A stretch of DNA of 64,000 nt from Pseudomonas parasichuanensis (GCF_021601385.1 NZ_BQHO01000002.1:186001-250000); one strand, 5' to 3'; shown: positions 15,701 to 27,103, counted from the stretch's first letter. The notes: generated by a model not told the origin, from the letters alone. Numbers and translations: made by a program.

Positions 15701-16482
15701 TCAACGCTCTTCCAGCGCGCCATCAGCTGGCGCATGGCTTTCCAGACGTCCGCCTTGCGCTGCGGCTCGTCCATCAACAGTTCAAGGCCGGGCAAGGCCC
15801 AGGCATCGCCGAGCAGGTCGACCTTGAGTTCTTGGTAATAGGCCTCGTCGTCGGCCTGACCGGCGAAGCGAATGGCGGGCAGGCCGATCAGCCACAGGCA
15901 GGTGCTGGGCACTTCTTCCAGGCGGGCGGCGATGAAACCCTGGACGAAGTCGCGGGCGGCGTCCGGGCCCTGGTCCATGTTGCCGCGCATCAGCAGTGGC
16001 CAGCGCACCGGCTCGCCGATGATCTGCGGCGCGTCGGGCAGGCCGGCGGCGCGCAGCATGTCCTTGAGCAGCAGGTACGACGGGTCGCGGCTCTGGAATG
16101 GCTGGCCGGTGGCCAGCTCCACCAGCAGCAGGCAGTTGCCGGCGCGCAGCAGTTGCAGGGCAAAGCGTGGCGGTGGCACGGGCACCGGGCGCGCCGCGGG
16201 CGCCTGTTCTTCGGTTTCGGCGGGTTTGGCAGCAGGCTTTGGTGTGCTGCCTGGCCGCGGAATCTCGATTTTTGGCCGCTCTGCACGCGGCTGCGGCGCC
16301 ACCGGCGCTTCCCGGGGCGCGGGTGCCGCCGGGCGTACTTCGAAGTCGATGTCCTCGACCGGCGCCACCGGCAGCAGCAGTTCCGGCCGCGACGGCGCGG
16401 CGAACGGCAGTTCGGCACGCGGCAGCCAGTGCACCACTTGCATGGCGGACAGGTAGGCGCGGCGGCGGGACTCGATCAGCAA
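15697..16482 (-). CDS. holD: DNA polymerase III psi subunit (pseudomonad type)
   Basis: A 261-residue protein, much longer than E. coli psi (about 137). Its N-terminus (ESRRRAYLSAMQVVHWLPRA) matches the psi pattern SRRxxxLxxMGIxxWxLRR, which binds chi. A proline/alanine-rich linker (about residues 45-95) follows, and then a globular domain. I recall that the cryptic Pseudomonas psi was identified as the gene next to rimI. The start is the TTG at 16482, because ATG 16443 would cut off the conserved N-terminus. It links the clamp loader to single-strand binding protein through chi. Confidence 0.75.
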   Translation of the reverse strand: MLIESRRRAYLSAMQVVHWLPRAELPFAAPSRPELLLPVAPVEDIDFEVRPAAPAPREAPVAPQPRAERPKIEIPRPGSTPKPAAKPAETEEQAPAARPVPVPPPRFALQLLRAGNCLLLVELATGQPFQSRDPSYLLLKDMLRAAGLPDAPQIIGEPVRWPLLMRGNMDQGPDAARDFVQGFIAARLEEVPSTCLWLIGLPAIRFAGQADDEAYYQELKVDLLGDAWALPGLELLMDEPQRKADVWKAMRQLMARWKSVE

Positions 16483-16571
16483 GGCGCGGACATCCGGGAG
16501 AAATCAGTCGGGCATTCTAACGCCGTTGGGGAGATCGCGCTGCAACAGGCTGGCGGAAATTATCGCCAGTG

Positions 16572-16652
16572 CCGGCCTCATCGCGGGACAAGCCCGCTCC
16601 TACAGGGCCTGCGCAAGCCTGCAGGAGCGGGCTTGCCCCGCGATGAAGCCGG
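16572..16652. repeat. REP element pair
   Basis: Two inverted copies (GCGGGACAAGCCCGCTCCTAC and its mirror with GCAGGAGCGGGCTTGCCCCG) lie between holD and mksF. The rest of this 280-bp gap carries the mksF promoter, with TACAAT at about 16724 as a candidate -10 box. Confidence 0.85.
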
Positions 16653-16763
16653 TGAATCCCTCAGAAAGATCAGGGTTATCCCCATTACAGACCAAGGGGT
16701 GAAATCCTCCCCCCCGTATGCAGTACAATCGCCCCTTTTATTTGGCAACGAGTCGACCCGCCA

Positions 16764-18053
16764 ATGATCGAACCCAAGCGCGTCCTGCGCGCCCTAGCCG
16801 AACACTGGGCCTTGATCGAGCCGCTGTGCGAGCGCTTCGACCAGGGCACCCTGAGCCTGATCGAACTGCGCCAGCAGCTGGCCCGCCAGCAGGTGGAAAG
16901 CACGCCGCAGGACATCACCCAGCTGCTCGACGTGTGGATCCGCCTGGACATCCTGGTCCCGGTGGCCAAGAGCCCGAACCGTTTCGAGCTCAACGCGCAG
17001 ATCCACGACTTCCTCGCCTACCTGCGCCGCGAACACCGGCTGGGCCTGTGCCTGGAGATCGAAGCCTACCTGCGCCACCTGGAGCGCCTGGCCGGGCATA
17101 TCCAGGACGCCTTCGACAACCGCGACAGTGACGACCTGGCGCGCCAGCTGCGCCTGCTCGACATGCGCGTGCGCGACGTGCTGAAGAAGCTCGACAACGA
17201 CGAGCAGGCGCTGGTGGCGGTGGCCGAGCGGGCCAAGACCAGCAACCGGCAGATCCCCCTGCGCCAGCGTTACGCCGAAGTACTGGCGACCTGGGACGAA
17301 TACGTCGAGCCGATGATCCAGCTGGTCAACGCCGACGGCGCCTTCGAGCAGGGCGTGCGCAAGGTCGAGACCGTGCTGCTGCGCCTGCTGGGCGAGCAGG
17401 CGCGCCTGGGCCACCTGGTCGACGACGACATGCTGCTGCGCACCCACGCGCGCATCCTCGAGATGCAGACCAGCGCCCAGCTCACCCTGCGCCATGCCCG
17501 CGAACTGCTGCTGCCGCTGCGTGAAGAAGCGCGCCGGCACAATGCCGTGACCCGTGGCGCCGCGCTGGCCTTGTCGGTGATCCGCAAGAAGGGCATCGAC
17601 GCCGTGCCGCAAGCGGCCATGCCGATGTTCACCCGCCCGCAGAGCACCTTCCTCGGCAGTGCCAGCCAAGTCGAAGCCTACGTTTACGCCCTGGCCCGCT
17701 TCGAGCCCAAGCCTGCGCGCTTCCCGAAAGCGCACAAGACCCAAAAGGGCCCGCTGCCCCGCGCCCCGCGCACGGTCAAGGAAATGCTCGAGCGCTGCGA
17801 GGACGCCCTGCCGCTGCCGGACCTGATGGTCTGGCTGCTGGAGCAGGAACCCGAGGGCGCCACCGACGAACTGCTGTACTGGTTCTCGCGCCTGTCGCGC
17901 GAGAAGCGCTTCGCCCGCCAGCGCCTCGACCGCCAGGAATACATCACCCGCGAACACCTGGTCAGCCTGCGCTCCTTCGCCCTGACGTCCAGCCGCGAAA
18001 ACACGCCGGCCACCACGACCGAACCTACCGCGAGCCCCGCCCATGCATCTTGA
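16764..18053 (+). CDS. mksF: MksF, kleisin subunit of the MksBEF condensin
   Basis: A 429-residue, mostly helical protein of the size expected for pseudomonad MksF. It is followed directly by mksE and the SMC-like mksB, the diagnostic order of this third bacterial condensin class. The kleisin links the MksB dimer heads and recruits MksE, helping chromosome segregation. Long amphipathic helices at about residues 90-250 fit the role. It overlaps mksE by 11 bp, so synthesis is coupled. Confidence 0.85.
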   Translation: MIEPKRVLRALAEHWALIEPLCERFDQGTLSLIELRQQLARQQVESTPQDITQLLDVWIRLDILVPVAKSPNRFELNAQIHDFLAYLRREHRLGLCLEIEAYLRHLERLAGHIQDAFDNRDSDDLARQLRLLDMRVRDVLKKLDNDEQALVAVAERAKTSNRQIPLRQRYAEVLATWDEYVEPMIQLVNADGAFEQGVRKVETVLLRLLGEQARLGHLVDDDMLLRTHARILEMQTSAQLTLRHARELLLPLREEARRHNAVTRGAALALSVIRKKGIDAVPQAAMPMFTRPQSTFLGSASQVEAYVYALARFEPKPARFPKAHKTQKGPLPRAPRTVKEMLERCEDALPLPDLMVWLLEQEPEGATDELLYWFSRLSREKRFARQRLDRQEYITREHLVSLRSFALTSSRENTPATTTEPTASPAHAS

Positions 18054-18750
18054 TCTTTCCGAACTGTCCCAGCTCGCGCCGATCTTCCGCGAGCTGTTCA
18101 AGGGCTTCCACGTCAGCCGCCGCGACCCGGAGCTGTACGCCCAACTGTCGAACTTCCAGGACCAGTACCGCACCCTGTTCAAGGCCCTCGGCTTCGAGCT
18201 GGTCTGCGACACCCGCGGCTTCTACTACTTCGTCCCCGAGCAGGCTGCCGCGCAGGTCAACAAGACCGCCCAGCGCCTGTCGCTGTTCACCTTCATCCTG
18301 GTCGAACACCTGGCCGACCAGGGCCGCGACCCGATGGCCGTGCTCGACGGCGGCAGCATCGGCCGTGACGAACTGCCGTCGCTGCTGGACAAGTACCGCG
18401 ACTTGTTCTTCCAGGCCGAAGTGCAGACCGTCGAAGAGCTGGAAGAGAAAATCCTGCGCCGCATGACCCAGCTCGGCTTCGCCCACGAAGAGGGTGGCAT
18501 CTACCGCTTCCTGCCGCCGATGCACCGCTTCCTCGACGTGTGCCTGTCGGTGCAGCAGGACCGCGACCTCGCCGCCACCCTGCACAGCGACCTGCCACTG
18601 CCCATCCCCGTACTGGTGGTGGAAGAGACCCCCGAAGAACTCAACCGCACCGACGACCCGCTCGACCTCACGCCGTTCGACGGCCAGGAGAGCGAAGAGG
18701 ACGCCCTGGCCCGGGCCATCCGCGAAGAGCAACAGGAGATTGACGCATGA
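18043..18750 (+). CDS. mksE: MksE, kleisin-associated condensin subunit
   Basis: A 235-residue acidic protein with winged-helix character (LYAQLSNFQDQYRTLFKALG, then LLDKYRDLFFQAEVQTVEEL), matching the MukE-like component. It has a strongly acidic tail (ESEEDALARAIREEQQE). It starts inside the end of mksF and overlaps mksB by 4 bp. It binds MksF and modulates the ATPase cycle of MksB. Confidence 0.85.
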   Translation: MHLDLSELSQLAPIFRELFKGFHVSRRDPELYAQLSNFQDQYRTLFKALGFELVCDTRGFYYFVPEQAAAQVNKTAQRLSLFTFILVEHLADQGRDPMAVLDGGSIGRDELPSLLDKYRDLFFQAEVQTVEELEEKILRRMTQLGFAHEEGGIYRFLPPMHRFLDVCLSVQQDRDLAATLHSDLPLPIPVLVVEETPEELNRTDDPLDLTPFDGQESEEDALARAIREEQQEIDA

Positions 18751-21578
18751 GCCAGGAACGCTACGGCATCCGCCGCTTCGCACTGCTCAACACCGCCGGC
18801 TACAGCCTGGGCCTGTTCCCCCTGGAACACCCGCTGTCGGTCTATGGCGCCAACAACCTGGGTAAATCGGCGTCGATCAACGCCCTGCAGTTCCCGATCC
18901 TGGCGCGCATGTCGGACATGAGCTTCGGCAAGTACAGCCTGGAGCAGTCGCGGCGCTTCTACTTCGCCAGCGACACCAGCTACATCCTCTGCGAACTGAA
19001 CCTGCCCCACGGCCCCCACGTGATCGGCGTGGTCGGCCGCGGCCCGGGTGGCGGCTTCGGCCACCAGTTCTTCGCCTACCAGGGCGAGCTGGACCTGGCC
19101 CACTACCAGAAAGACGACACCTGCCTGCGCCAGAAAGAGCTGTTCACCAACCTCGAGCGCAACGGCCTGAAAGCCTACGAGCTCAAGCCGGACGAACTGC
19201 GTCGACTGCTGGTCGGCGGCCACACCTCGGTACCGCTGGACCTGACCCTGATCCCGCTGCGCTCCACCAGCGAGCAGAGCCTGAAGACCTTCCGCGCGCT
19301 GTTCATCAACCTGCTGCACATGCGCGAGATCACCGCCGCCAAGCTCAAGCAGCTGTTCCTCGACGCCTTCGAGCACAGCCTGCGCTCGGGCAGCGTCGAC
19401 TACATCGCCGCCTGTGAAGAGGCCTTCCGCGACGTGCGCCGCATGGAGGGCGACTACAACGCCCTGGTGGCTGCCGGCCCACTGGTCGAGGCCCTGGCCG
19501 GCGGCGTGGCCCAGCGCGACATCCTGCGCGGCAAGCTGCACCGCATTTCGCCCCTGCTCGACAACCTGCTGGGTACCTGGCAGGAATACGCCATGGCGCG
19601 CAAGGAAGAGCTGGTCATCCAGTCCGAGCACTACCGTGGCGAGCAGGACCGCCTGCAGAACGACCAGCGCGGCGGCACCCAGGAGCTGATGCGCCTGGAG
19701 CGCGAAATCACCGGTATCCAGCGCTGGCTGGGTGAGCTGTCGGTGCTCAAGCACCGCTTCGCCCTGGTCACCGACGTCAAGACCCTGGAGCAGCAACTGC
19801 TGGCCGCCAAGGACGCCCACGACGAACTGGCCGGCGCCCTGGCCCAGTCGCGGCAGTTCTCCGCCGAAGACCTCGACGAGCGCGTGCGCGACCTCGAGAA
19901 GCGCGTGAAGGCGGTCAAGCTGCAGCTCGACCACGCCGACAACAACAGCTATGCCCGCCTGCGCGAAGAGTTCTCCCAGCAGGACGTCGACCGCCTGATG
20001 CGCCTGTTCAACGGTGCGCTGTTCAGCCTGCCACTGGGTGACCGCGGCATCGAGCTGGATGACAGCGATCTCTGGGTCAAGACCCTGGAAGGCGTGCTCG
20101 ACCGCTTCAAGGGCGAGCGCTTCGAAGTGCCAGGCCTGTCCATCGACATCTCGCACATCGACCCGCCCGCGCTGCAGGCCCTGGCCGACCGCGCCGCCCT
20201 GCGCGACCAAAAGGAACGCCTGGACAAAGAGCTCAAGCAGCTCAAGACCCAGCAGGCCGTGGCCCTCGACCGCGCCGCCAGCAAGGCACAGACCGAAGCG
20301 CTGTACCAGCAGGTACTGGATGCGCAAAAGGCCCTGGAAGACTTCCGCCGCGCCGAGACCCTGGCCGCCGAAGAGCCGGAGAAGATGGAGCAACTGAGCC
20401 AGCTGGAAGCGGCCCAGGACGAGCTCAAGCGCTCCAGCGACGCCTTCACCGAGCGCGTCCAGCAGCTCTCCGCCAAGCTGCAGCTGGTAGGCCGGCAGAT
20501 CGCCGACCTGGAAGCCAAGCAGCGCACCCTGGAAGACGCCCTGCGCCGTCGCCAGCTGCTGCCGGCCGACCTGCCCTTCGGCACGCCGTTCATGGAAGCG
20601 ATCGACGACTCCATGGACAACCTGCTGCCGCTGCTCAACGACTACCAGGACAGCTGGCAGGCGTTGCAGCGGGTGGACAACCAGATCGAGGCGCTGTACG
20701 CCCAGGTGCGCCTCAAGGGCGTGGCCAAGTTCGACAGCGAAGATGACATGGAGCGCCGCCTGCAGCTCTTGATCAACGCCTACTCGCACCGTACCGAGGA
20801 AGCGCTCACGCTGGCCAAGGCGCGCCGCGCGGCGGTCACCGACATCGCCCGGACCCTGCGCAACATCCGTAGCGACTACGACAGCCTGGAACACCAGCTG
20901 GCGCTGTTCAACCGCGAGATCAACAAGCGCCAGGTGTCCAACCTGGAGAGCTTCCGCGTGGTGCTGGCACCGAACAAGGAGGCGCTCAAGCACATCGACC
21001 AGATCATCCACAGCGCCGGCCAGTACGAGGAAGGCGAGACCCTGTCGGTGTTCGACCTGACCCAGAACAGCGACCAGGACCACAAGAACGAAGAGGCCAA
21101 GGAATACCTGGCGCGGCTGGTGGCGGCCAACCACAACCAGCTGGGCCTGAAGGACCTGTTCGAGCTGGCGTTCGAGATCACCAAGATCAACAGCCAGCCG
21201 GTGATCCACGCCGACATCGACGGCGCTGCCTCCAACGGCACCACCATGACCATCAAGGCGCTGACCAACATGTACCTGTTGCTGCACCTGATGGACCGCG
21301 ACCTGGCCGGGCGCATTCGCCTGCCGTACTACCTGGACGAGGCGGCGGACATCGACGAACGCAACCAGGCGGCGTTGCTGGAAACCAGCCAGCAACTGGG
21401 CTTCGTGCCGATCCTGGCGAGCGTGAAGCCGCAGGTGTCGGCGCGGGTGGCGATCGATCTGGAAGGTGGTAGCGGGCCGAATGGCATCTATATCGACGAG
21501 GCGGACTGGAAGTACATCAGCCGTCGCGACGAGGTGAAGGCCATCGTGCGCGAGGATGAGGCCGAGGAACTGGCCTGA
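18747..21578 (+). CDS. mksB: MksB, SMC-like ATPase of the MksBEF condensin
   Basis: A 943-residue SMC-type ATPase. The Walker A motif is GANNLGKS (about residues 33-40), the long middle (about 280-700) is coiled coil, and the C-terminal head has a signature-like segment (AASNGTTMTIKALTNM) and Walker B with its glutamate (LPYYLDEAADIDERN). It organises and segregates the chromosome. A terminator and then creA follow, with no mksG (Toprim nuclease) gene. This therefore looks like the housekeeping MksBEF form and not the anti-plasmid MksBEFG/Wadjet system. Confidence 0.9.
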   Translation: MSQERYGIRRFALLNTAGYSLGLFPLEHPLSVYGANNLGKSASINALQFPILARMSDMSFGKYSLEQSRRFYFASDTSYILCELNLPHGPHVIGVVGRGPGGGFGHQFFAYQGELDLAHYQKDDTCLRQKELFTNLERNGLKAYELKPDELRRLLVGGHTSVPLDLTLIPLRSTSEQSLKTFRALFINLLHMREITAAKLKQLFLDAFEHSLRSGSVDYIAACEEAFRDVRRMEGDYNALVAAGPLVEALAGGVAQRDILRGKLHRISPLLDNLLGTWQEYAMARKEELVIQSEHYRGEQDRLQNDQRGGTQELMRLEREITGIQRWLGELSVLKHRFALVTDVKTLEQQLLAAKDAHDELAGALAQSRQFSAEDLDERVRDLEKRVKAVKLQLDHADNNSYARLREEFSQQDVDRLMRLFNGALFSLPLGDRGIELDDSDLWVKTLEGVLDRFKGERFEVPGLSIDISHIDPPALQALADRAALRDQKERLDKELKQLKTQQAVALDRAASKAQTEALYQQVLDAQKALEDFRRAETLAAEEPEKMEQLSQLEAAQDELKRSSDAFTERVQQLSAKLQLVGRQIADLEAKQRTLEDALRRRQLLPADLPFGTPFMEAIDDSMDNLLPLLNDYQDSWQALQRVDNQIEALYAQVRLKGVAKFDSEDDMERRLQLLINAYSHRTEEALTLAKARRAAVTDIARTLRNIRSDYDSLEHQLALFNREINKRQVSNLESFRVVLAPNKEALKHIDQIIHSAGQYEEGETLSVFDLTQNSDQDHKNEEAKEYLARLVAANHNQLGLKDLFELAFEITKINSQPVIHADIDGAASNGTTMTIKALTNMYLLLHLMDRDLAGRIRLPYYLDEAADIDERNQAALLETSQQLGFVPILASVKPQVSARVAIDLEGGSGPNGIYIDEADWKYISRRDEVKAIVREDEAEELA

Positions 21579-21585
21579 GGGAATA

Positions 21586-21606
21586 GGGGCCGCTTTGCGG
21601 CCCTTT
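21586..21606 (+). terminator. Terminator after mksB
   Basis: GGGCCGC TTT GCGGCCC is followed by TTTC, eight bases past the stop codon. Confidence 0.7.
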
Positions 21607-21671
21607 CGCTGGCAAGCCAGCTCCCACAGGGGTCTCGCTGAATCTGTGGGAGCTGGCTTGCCAGCGAAAGG
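21604..21671. repeat. REP element pair, GCTGGCAAGCCAGC variant
   Basis: Two inverted copies of CGCTGGCAAGCCAGCTCCCAC. The third stem base pair is T-A here, where other copies in the window have G-C or C-G. Confidence 0.85.
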
Positions 21672-21703
21672 AGGCCGAAGGCCTCCCGAGGATCAAGCAG
21701 GTA

Positions 21704-22159
21704 TCACTGCGCCCACGGCAAGATCGGAATCGCCGTCACCGCATTCTGCGGGCTGCCTTCGATCACACGGTCGCTGTACACCAGGTACACCAGCGTATTG
21801 CGCTTCTTGTCGAGAAAACGCACCACCTGCATGGTCTTGAACACCAGCGAGGTACGCTCCTTGAACACCTCCTCGCCATCTTTCAACTCACCCTTGAAGT
21901 GGATCGGCCCGACCTGTCGGCAGGCGATCGACGCCTCTGCACGGTCCTCGGCCAGGCCCAACCCACCTTTCAGGCCGCCGGTCTTGGCCCGCGACAGGTA
22001 GCAGGTCACGCCGTCAACCCTGGGGTCGTCAAAGGCTTCGACGACGATACGGTCGTTGGGCCCGACGAACTTGAACACGGTGGACACCTGGCCGATCTCC
22101 TCGGCCCCGGCCAGCATCGGCAGCGCCAGGGCTGCCACGGCAATCATCCTTTTCAGCAC
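21704..22159 (-). CDS. creA: CreA-family periplasmic protein
   Basis: A 151-residue protein with a signal peptide ([16 protein letters not shown]) and the CreA family core ([41 protein letters not shown], ending AIPILPW). The molecular role is unknown. The GTG at 22159 is chosen for GAGG at a good distance; the ATG at 22147 is also possible. It begins 11 bp after proB, so the two are likely co-transcribed. Confidence 0.85.
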   Translation of the reverse strand: MLKRMIAVAALALPMLAGAEEIGQVSTVFKFVGPNDRIVVEAFDDPRVDGVTCYLSRAKTGGLKGGLGLAEDRAEASIACRQVGPIHFKGELKDGEEVFKERTSLVFKTMQVVRFLDKKRNTLVYLVYSDRVIEGSPQNAVTAIPILPWAQ

Positions 22160-22169
22160 GTTCGCTTCC

Positions 22170-23288
22170 TCAGACCAGGACCAGGTTGTCGCGGTGCACC
22201 AGCTCGGGCTCGGCGCTGTAGCCCAGCACGCTTTCGATGGCATCGGACGGCTGGCCGATGATCTTCTGCGCTTCCAGCGCACTGTAGTTGGCCAGGCCAC
22301 GGGCCACTTCCAGGCCATCGGGGCCGACGCAGACCACCATCTCGCCACGGCGGAAGCTGCCCTGCACGGTCTTCACGCCGACCGGCAGCAGGCTCTTGTT
22401 GGCCTGGCGCAGGGCCTGTACGGCACCGTTATCCAGCACCAGGGTGCCACGGGTCTGCAGATGGCCGGCCAGCCACTGCTTGCGCGCGGCGAGCATGCCA
22501 CGCTCGGGCGACAGCAGGGTACCCAGGCGCTCACCGGCTTTCAGGCGGTCCAGCACGCGCTCGATACGGCCACCGATGATGATGGTGTGGGCGCCGGAAC
22601 GGGCGGCCAGGCGCGCGGCGCGCAGCTTGGTCTGCATGCCGCCACGGCCCAGGGCGCCACCGGTGCCGCCAGCCACGGCGTCGAGCGATGGGTCATCGGC
22701 ACGGGCTTCGTAAATGAGCTGGGCTTCGGGGTTGTTGCGCGGGTCGGCATCGAACATGCCGTCGCGGTCGGTGAGGATCACCAGCAGGTCAGCCTCGACC
22801 AGGTTGGCCACCAGCGCGGCCAGGGTGTCGTTGTCACCGAAGCGGATCTCGTCGGTGACCACGGTGTCGTTCTCGTTGATCACCGGCACCACGCCCAGGT
22901 CGACCAGGGTGCGCAGGGTACTGCGCGCGTTCAGGTAACGCTTGCGGTCAGAGAGGTCGTCGTGGGTCAGCAGGATCTGTGCGGTGTGCTTGCCATGCTC
23001 GCCGAAGCTCGACTCCCAGGCCTGCACCAGGCGCATCTGGCCGAGCGCGGCGGCGGCCTGCAGCTCGTTCATCGCGCTCGGTCGGGTGGCCCAGCCCAAC
23101 TGGCTCATGCCAGCGGCCACGGCCCCAGAGGAGACCAGCACCAGTTCCACGCCCGCTTCACGCAGGGCAACCATCTGCTCGACCCACACCGCCATGGCGC
23201 CACGGTCCAGGCCCTTGCCATCGGCAGTCAGCAGCGCGCTGCCGATCTTCACGACCCAGCGCTTGGCGCCAGTCACCTTGCTTCGCAT
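22170..23288 (-). CDS. proB: Glutamate 5-kinase
   Basis: A 372-residue enzyme. The amino-acid kinase domain carries [33 protein letters not shown] and [17 protein letters not shown]-terminal PUA domain follows (about residues 275-370, [15 protein letters not shown]). It phosphorylates glutamate in the first step of proline synthesis. ATG 23288 follows GGAAGAGA and is preferred to the in-frame start at 23333. It lies downstream of obgE with a terminator between them, the conserved pseudomonad order. Confidence 0.95.
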   Translation of the reverse strand: MRSKVTGAKRWVVKIGSALLTADGKGLDRGAMAVWVEQMVALREAGVELVLVSSGAVAAGMSQLGWATRPSAMNELQAAAALGQMRLVQAWESSFGEHGKHTAQILLTHDDLSDRKRYLNARSTLRTLVDLGVVPVINENDTVVTDEIRFGDNDTLAALVANLVEADLLVILTDRDGMFDADPRNNPEAQLIYEARADDPSLDAVAGGTGGALGRGGMQTKLRAARLAARSGAHTIIIGGRIERVLDRLKAGERLGTLLSPERGMLAARKQWLAGHLQTRGTLVLDNGAVQALRQANKSLLPVGVKTVQGSFRRGEMVVCVGPDGLEVARGLANYSALEAQKIIGQPSDAIESVLGYSAEPELVHRDNLVLV

Positions 23289-23330
23289 CTTCTCTTCCAA
23301 CCTATGTCGAATCTGTAGATACCTGAGATA

Positions 23331-23358
23331 CAAAAACGCCGCTCCAGAGAGCGGCGTT
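23331..23358 (-). terminator. Terminator after obgE
   Basis: A 10-bp stem AACGCCGCTC/GAGCGGCGTT is followed, on the minus strand, by TTTTTG. Confidence 0.85.
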
Positions 23359-23375
23359 CAGTGTACTGCAACCGA

Positions 23376-24602
<1,227 letters not shown>

Positions 24603-24743
24603 TCAATACCGCCTCTCGTCGGCTGACGAGTCGAAAACCAGAAAATCCTGAGGCTCTTGCGAAGATGAGCGCGGCGGCCCCGTACGATCAGAACCCAACG
24701 CCGGCAGCCCAAACAAACAGCTTTGCAAGAGGCTCAACACAAA

Positions 24744-24772
24744 CGAAAAAGCCCCGTCGCATGACGGGGCTT
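24744..24772 (-). terminator. Terminator after rpmA
   Basis: On the minus strand, GCCCCGTC ATGC GACGGGGC is followed by TTTTTC, between rpmA and obgE. Confidence 0.9.
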
Positions 24773-24789
24773 CTGGAGCGACGTCGCGA

Positions 24790-25047
24790 TTAAGCGGCGA
24801 CGATGCTCACGTAACGGCGGTTGAACTCGCCTTTCTTCTCGAACTTGATCACGCCTTCGATCTTGGCGAACAGGGTGTGATCCTTGCCCATGCCAACGCC
24901 GTAGCCGGCGTGGAACTGGGTGCCGCGCTGACGGACGATGATGTTGCCGGCCTTGACGACCTGGCTGCCATACATCTTCACGCCAAGGCGTTTCGATTCT
25001 GAGTCGCGACCGTTACGGGTACTACCACCAGCCTTCTTGTGAGCCAT
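24790..25047 (-). CDS. rpmA: 50S ribosomal protein L27
   Basis: An 85-residue protein with the exact L27 start [23 protein letters not shown], including the flexible N-terminal tail that reaches the peptidyl-transferase centre, and the core [10 protein letters not shown]. It lies 38 bp after rplU in the conserved two-gene operon. The N-terminus shows no cleavable extension of the Firmicutes type. Confidence 0.97.
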   Translation of the reverse strand: MAHKKAGGSTRNGRDSESKRLGVKMYGSQVVKAGNIIVRQRGTQFHAGYGVGMGKDHTLFAKIEGVIKFEKKGEFNRRYVSIVAA

Positions 25048-25085
25048 GGTTCAATTCTCCAAATAAATTCAGGGGATCTAGGGGA

Positions 25086-25400
25086 TTAAGCCTGGATGCC
25101 GGTGATTTTGATCTCGGTGAACCACTGGCGGTGGCCCATGCGCTTCATGTGGTGCTTACGACGACGGAACTTGATGATGCGAACCTTGTCGTGACGGCCT
25201 TGCGAAATCACTTCGGCCACAACTTTGGCACCAGCGACGACTGGAGCACCGATGGTGACTTCTTCACCGTTGGCGACCAGCAGAACGCGATCGAAGGTCA
25301 CGGATTCGCCAGTGGCGACTTCCAGTTTTTCGATCTTGAGGAATTCACCTTCAGCGACTTTGTACTGCTTGCCGCCGGTAACGATTACTGCGTAAGACAT
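25086..25400 (-). CDS. rplU: 50S ribosomal protein L21
   Basis: A 104-residue protein with [13 protein letters not shown] at the start, the RNA-binding [18 protein letters not shown] stretch and ITGI at the end. ATG 25400 is chosen over the longer frame from 25598, which runs into the upstream non-coding region. It is divergent from ispB, with the ribosomal promoter in the gap. Confidence 0.96.
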   Translation of the reverse strand: MSYAVIVTGGKQYKVAEGEFLKIEKLEVATGESVTFDRVLLVANGEEVTIGAPVVAGAKVVAEVISQGRHDKVRIIKFRRRKHHMKRMGHRQWFTEIKITGIQA

Positions 25401-25644
25401 GGTATTTCTCCGATAATCCTGCTCACCCAGCGCTTTATATGATGAGTATTGGCTGGCATGGCTGCATGGGGCTGGAACGGCCCGGTGCAATTGCGTAAGG
25501 CAGGTGCTGCCCAGGAAGTTAGGGTGCGCGATTGTACGCAACCCCGGAAATGCTTGCAAGTACCGGCCAGGGCCCACGGGCGCCGCGCCTTGACACACCG
25601 ATACCCGCGACCTAGCATGCCGCGCAACCTCAATGGAGCAGCCG

Positions 25645-26613
25645 ATGCAACCCCAATCCTTCTACCGCGCGGTAGCTGACGATTTCAGCGCCGTCGACGA
25701 GATCATCAAGAAGCAGCTGACCTCGCGCGTGCCGCTGGTATCGAAGATCGGCGACTATATCACTTCCGCTGGCGGCAAGCGCCTGCGCCCGCTGCTGGTG
25801 CTGCTGTGCGGCAAGGCCCTGGGCCGCGAAGGCGACGACCTGCGCCTGCTGGCCGCCACCATCGAATTCCTGCACACCGCCACCCTGCTGCATGACGACG
25901 TGGTCGACATGTCCGGCATGCGCCGCGGCCGCTCCACCGCCAATGCCCTGTGGGGCAACGCGCCAAGCGTGCTGGTGGGCGACTTCCTTTATTCGCGCTC
26001 GTTCGAAATGATGGTCGAACTGGGCTCGATGCCGGTCATGCAGATCCTCTCCAAGGCCACCCGGGTGATCGCCGAAGGCGAAGTGCTGCAGCTGTCGCGG
26101 GTGCGCGATGCCAGCACCACCGAAGAGGTGTACATGGAGGTCATCCGCGGCAAGACCGCGATGCTGTTCGAGGCCTCGACCCACAGCGCCGCCGCGCTGG
26201 CCCAGGCCACCGATGAACAGCGTGAGGCCCTGCGCACCTTCGGCGACCACCTGGGCGTGGCCTTCCAGCTGGTCGACGACCTGCTGGACTACAAGGGCGA
26301 CTCGGAAACCCTGGGCAAGAACGTCGGCGACGACTTGGCCGAAGGCAAGCCTACCCTGCCGCTGATCTACACCATGCGCGAAGGCACGCCCGAGCAGGCT
26401 GCCCTGGTGCGCAAGGCGATCCAGAAAGGTGGCATCGAAGACCTGGAGCAGATCCGCATTGCCGTCGAGGCCTCGGGCGCCCTGGCCTACACCGCCCAGA
26501 TGGCCCGCGACTACGTGGCCCGTGCGATTGCCTGCCTGGAAGTGCTGCCGGCCAGCGAGTACCGGGATGCGCTGGTCGAGCTGAGCGAATTTGCCGTAGC
26601 GCGCACGCACTGA
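25645..26613 (+). CDS. ispB: Octaprenyl/polyprenyl diphosphate synthase
   Basis: A 322-residue trans-isoprenyl transferase with the two aspartate-rich motifs LLHDDVVD (near residue 83) and LVDDLLD (near residue 211), plus GGKRLRP. It builds the isoprenoid side chain of ubiquinone from farnesyl and isopentenyl diphosphate. ATG 25645 follows GGAG and gives the normal family length; an ATG at 25633 is in frame. The length determinant upstream of the first motif suggests a long product, C45 in pseudomonads by analogy. Confidence 0.94.
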   Translation: MQPQSFYRAVADDFSAVDEIIKKQLTSRVPLVSKIGDYITSAGGKRLRPLLVLLCGKALGREGDDLRLLAATIEFLHTATLLHDDVVDMSGMRRGRSTANALWGNAPSVLVGDFLYSRSFEMMVELGSMPVMQILSKATRVIAEGEVLQLSRVRDASTTEEVYMEVIRGKTAMLFEASTHSAAALAQATDEQREALRTFGDHLGVAFQLVDDLLDYKGDSETLGKNVGDDLAEGKPTLPLIYTMREGTPEQAALVRKAIQKGGIEDLEQIRIAVEASGALAYTAQMARDYVARAIACLEVLPASEYRDALVELSEFAVARTH

Positions 26614-26631
26614 CCAATCGCATTACCTTCT

Positions 26632-26692
26632 ATCGCGGGGCAAGCCCGCTCCCACGCCTGGGTCTGGCGTGGGAGCGGGCTTGCCCCGCGAT
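26632..26692. repeat. REP element pair
   Basis: ATCGCGGGGCAAGCCCGCTC and its mirror, separated by the CCCACGCC stem region, form a long hairpin after ispB that could also end transcription. Confidence 0.9.
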
Positions 26693-26764
26693 GCATTTGT
26701 GCAGAAAAACACTAAACCCTATACAATGTGCGCCTTTAATTGCCCTGCAACCCAAGGAACCGAA

Positions 26765-27103
26765 GTGAGCACTCTGCCACCCTGCCCCAAATGCAACTCC
26801 GAATACACCTACGAAGATGGCGCGCAACTGATCTGCCCCGAGTGCGCCCATGAGTGGTCGGCCAGCGGCGAAGCCGAAGCCAGCGACGATGTGGTGAAGA
26901 AGGATTCGGTGGGTAACGTGCTGCAGGACGGCGACACCGTCACCGTGATCAAGGACCTCAAGGTCAAGGGCTCCTCGCTGGTGGTCAAGGTCGGCACCAA
27001 GGTCAAGAACATCCGCCTGTGTGACGGCGACCACGACATCGACTGCAAGATCGATGGCATCGGCGCGATGAAGCTCAAGTCCGAGTTCGTGCGCAAGGTC
27101 TGA
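26765..27103 (+). CDS. YjdM/PhnA-like zinc-ribbon protein
   Basis: A 112-residue protein with a zinc ribbon at the N-terminus ([13 protein letters not shown], then [10 protein letters not shown]) and the YjdM core ([39 protein letters not shown]). The old name PhnA is misleading, because the family does not hydrolyse phosphonoacetate. The GTG start at 26765 follows AAGGAA. Cellular role is unclear. Confidence 0.88.
   Translation: MSTLPPCPKCNSEYTYEDGAQLICPECAHEWSASGEAEASDDVVKKDSVGNVLQDGDTVTVIKDLKVKGSSLVVKVGTKVKNIRLCDGDHDIDCKIDGIGAMKLKSEFVRKV

Noticed and set aside
18501-21395. A 964-codon minus-strand open frame opposite mksB
   Set aside because: A shadow of mksB codon bias; no recognisable motif, while MksB has intact ATPase motifs.
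25633-25644. Upstream ATG for ispB
   Set aside because: The GGAG inside this segment is the ribosome-binding site for ATG 25645, which gives the normal family length.
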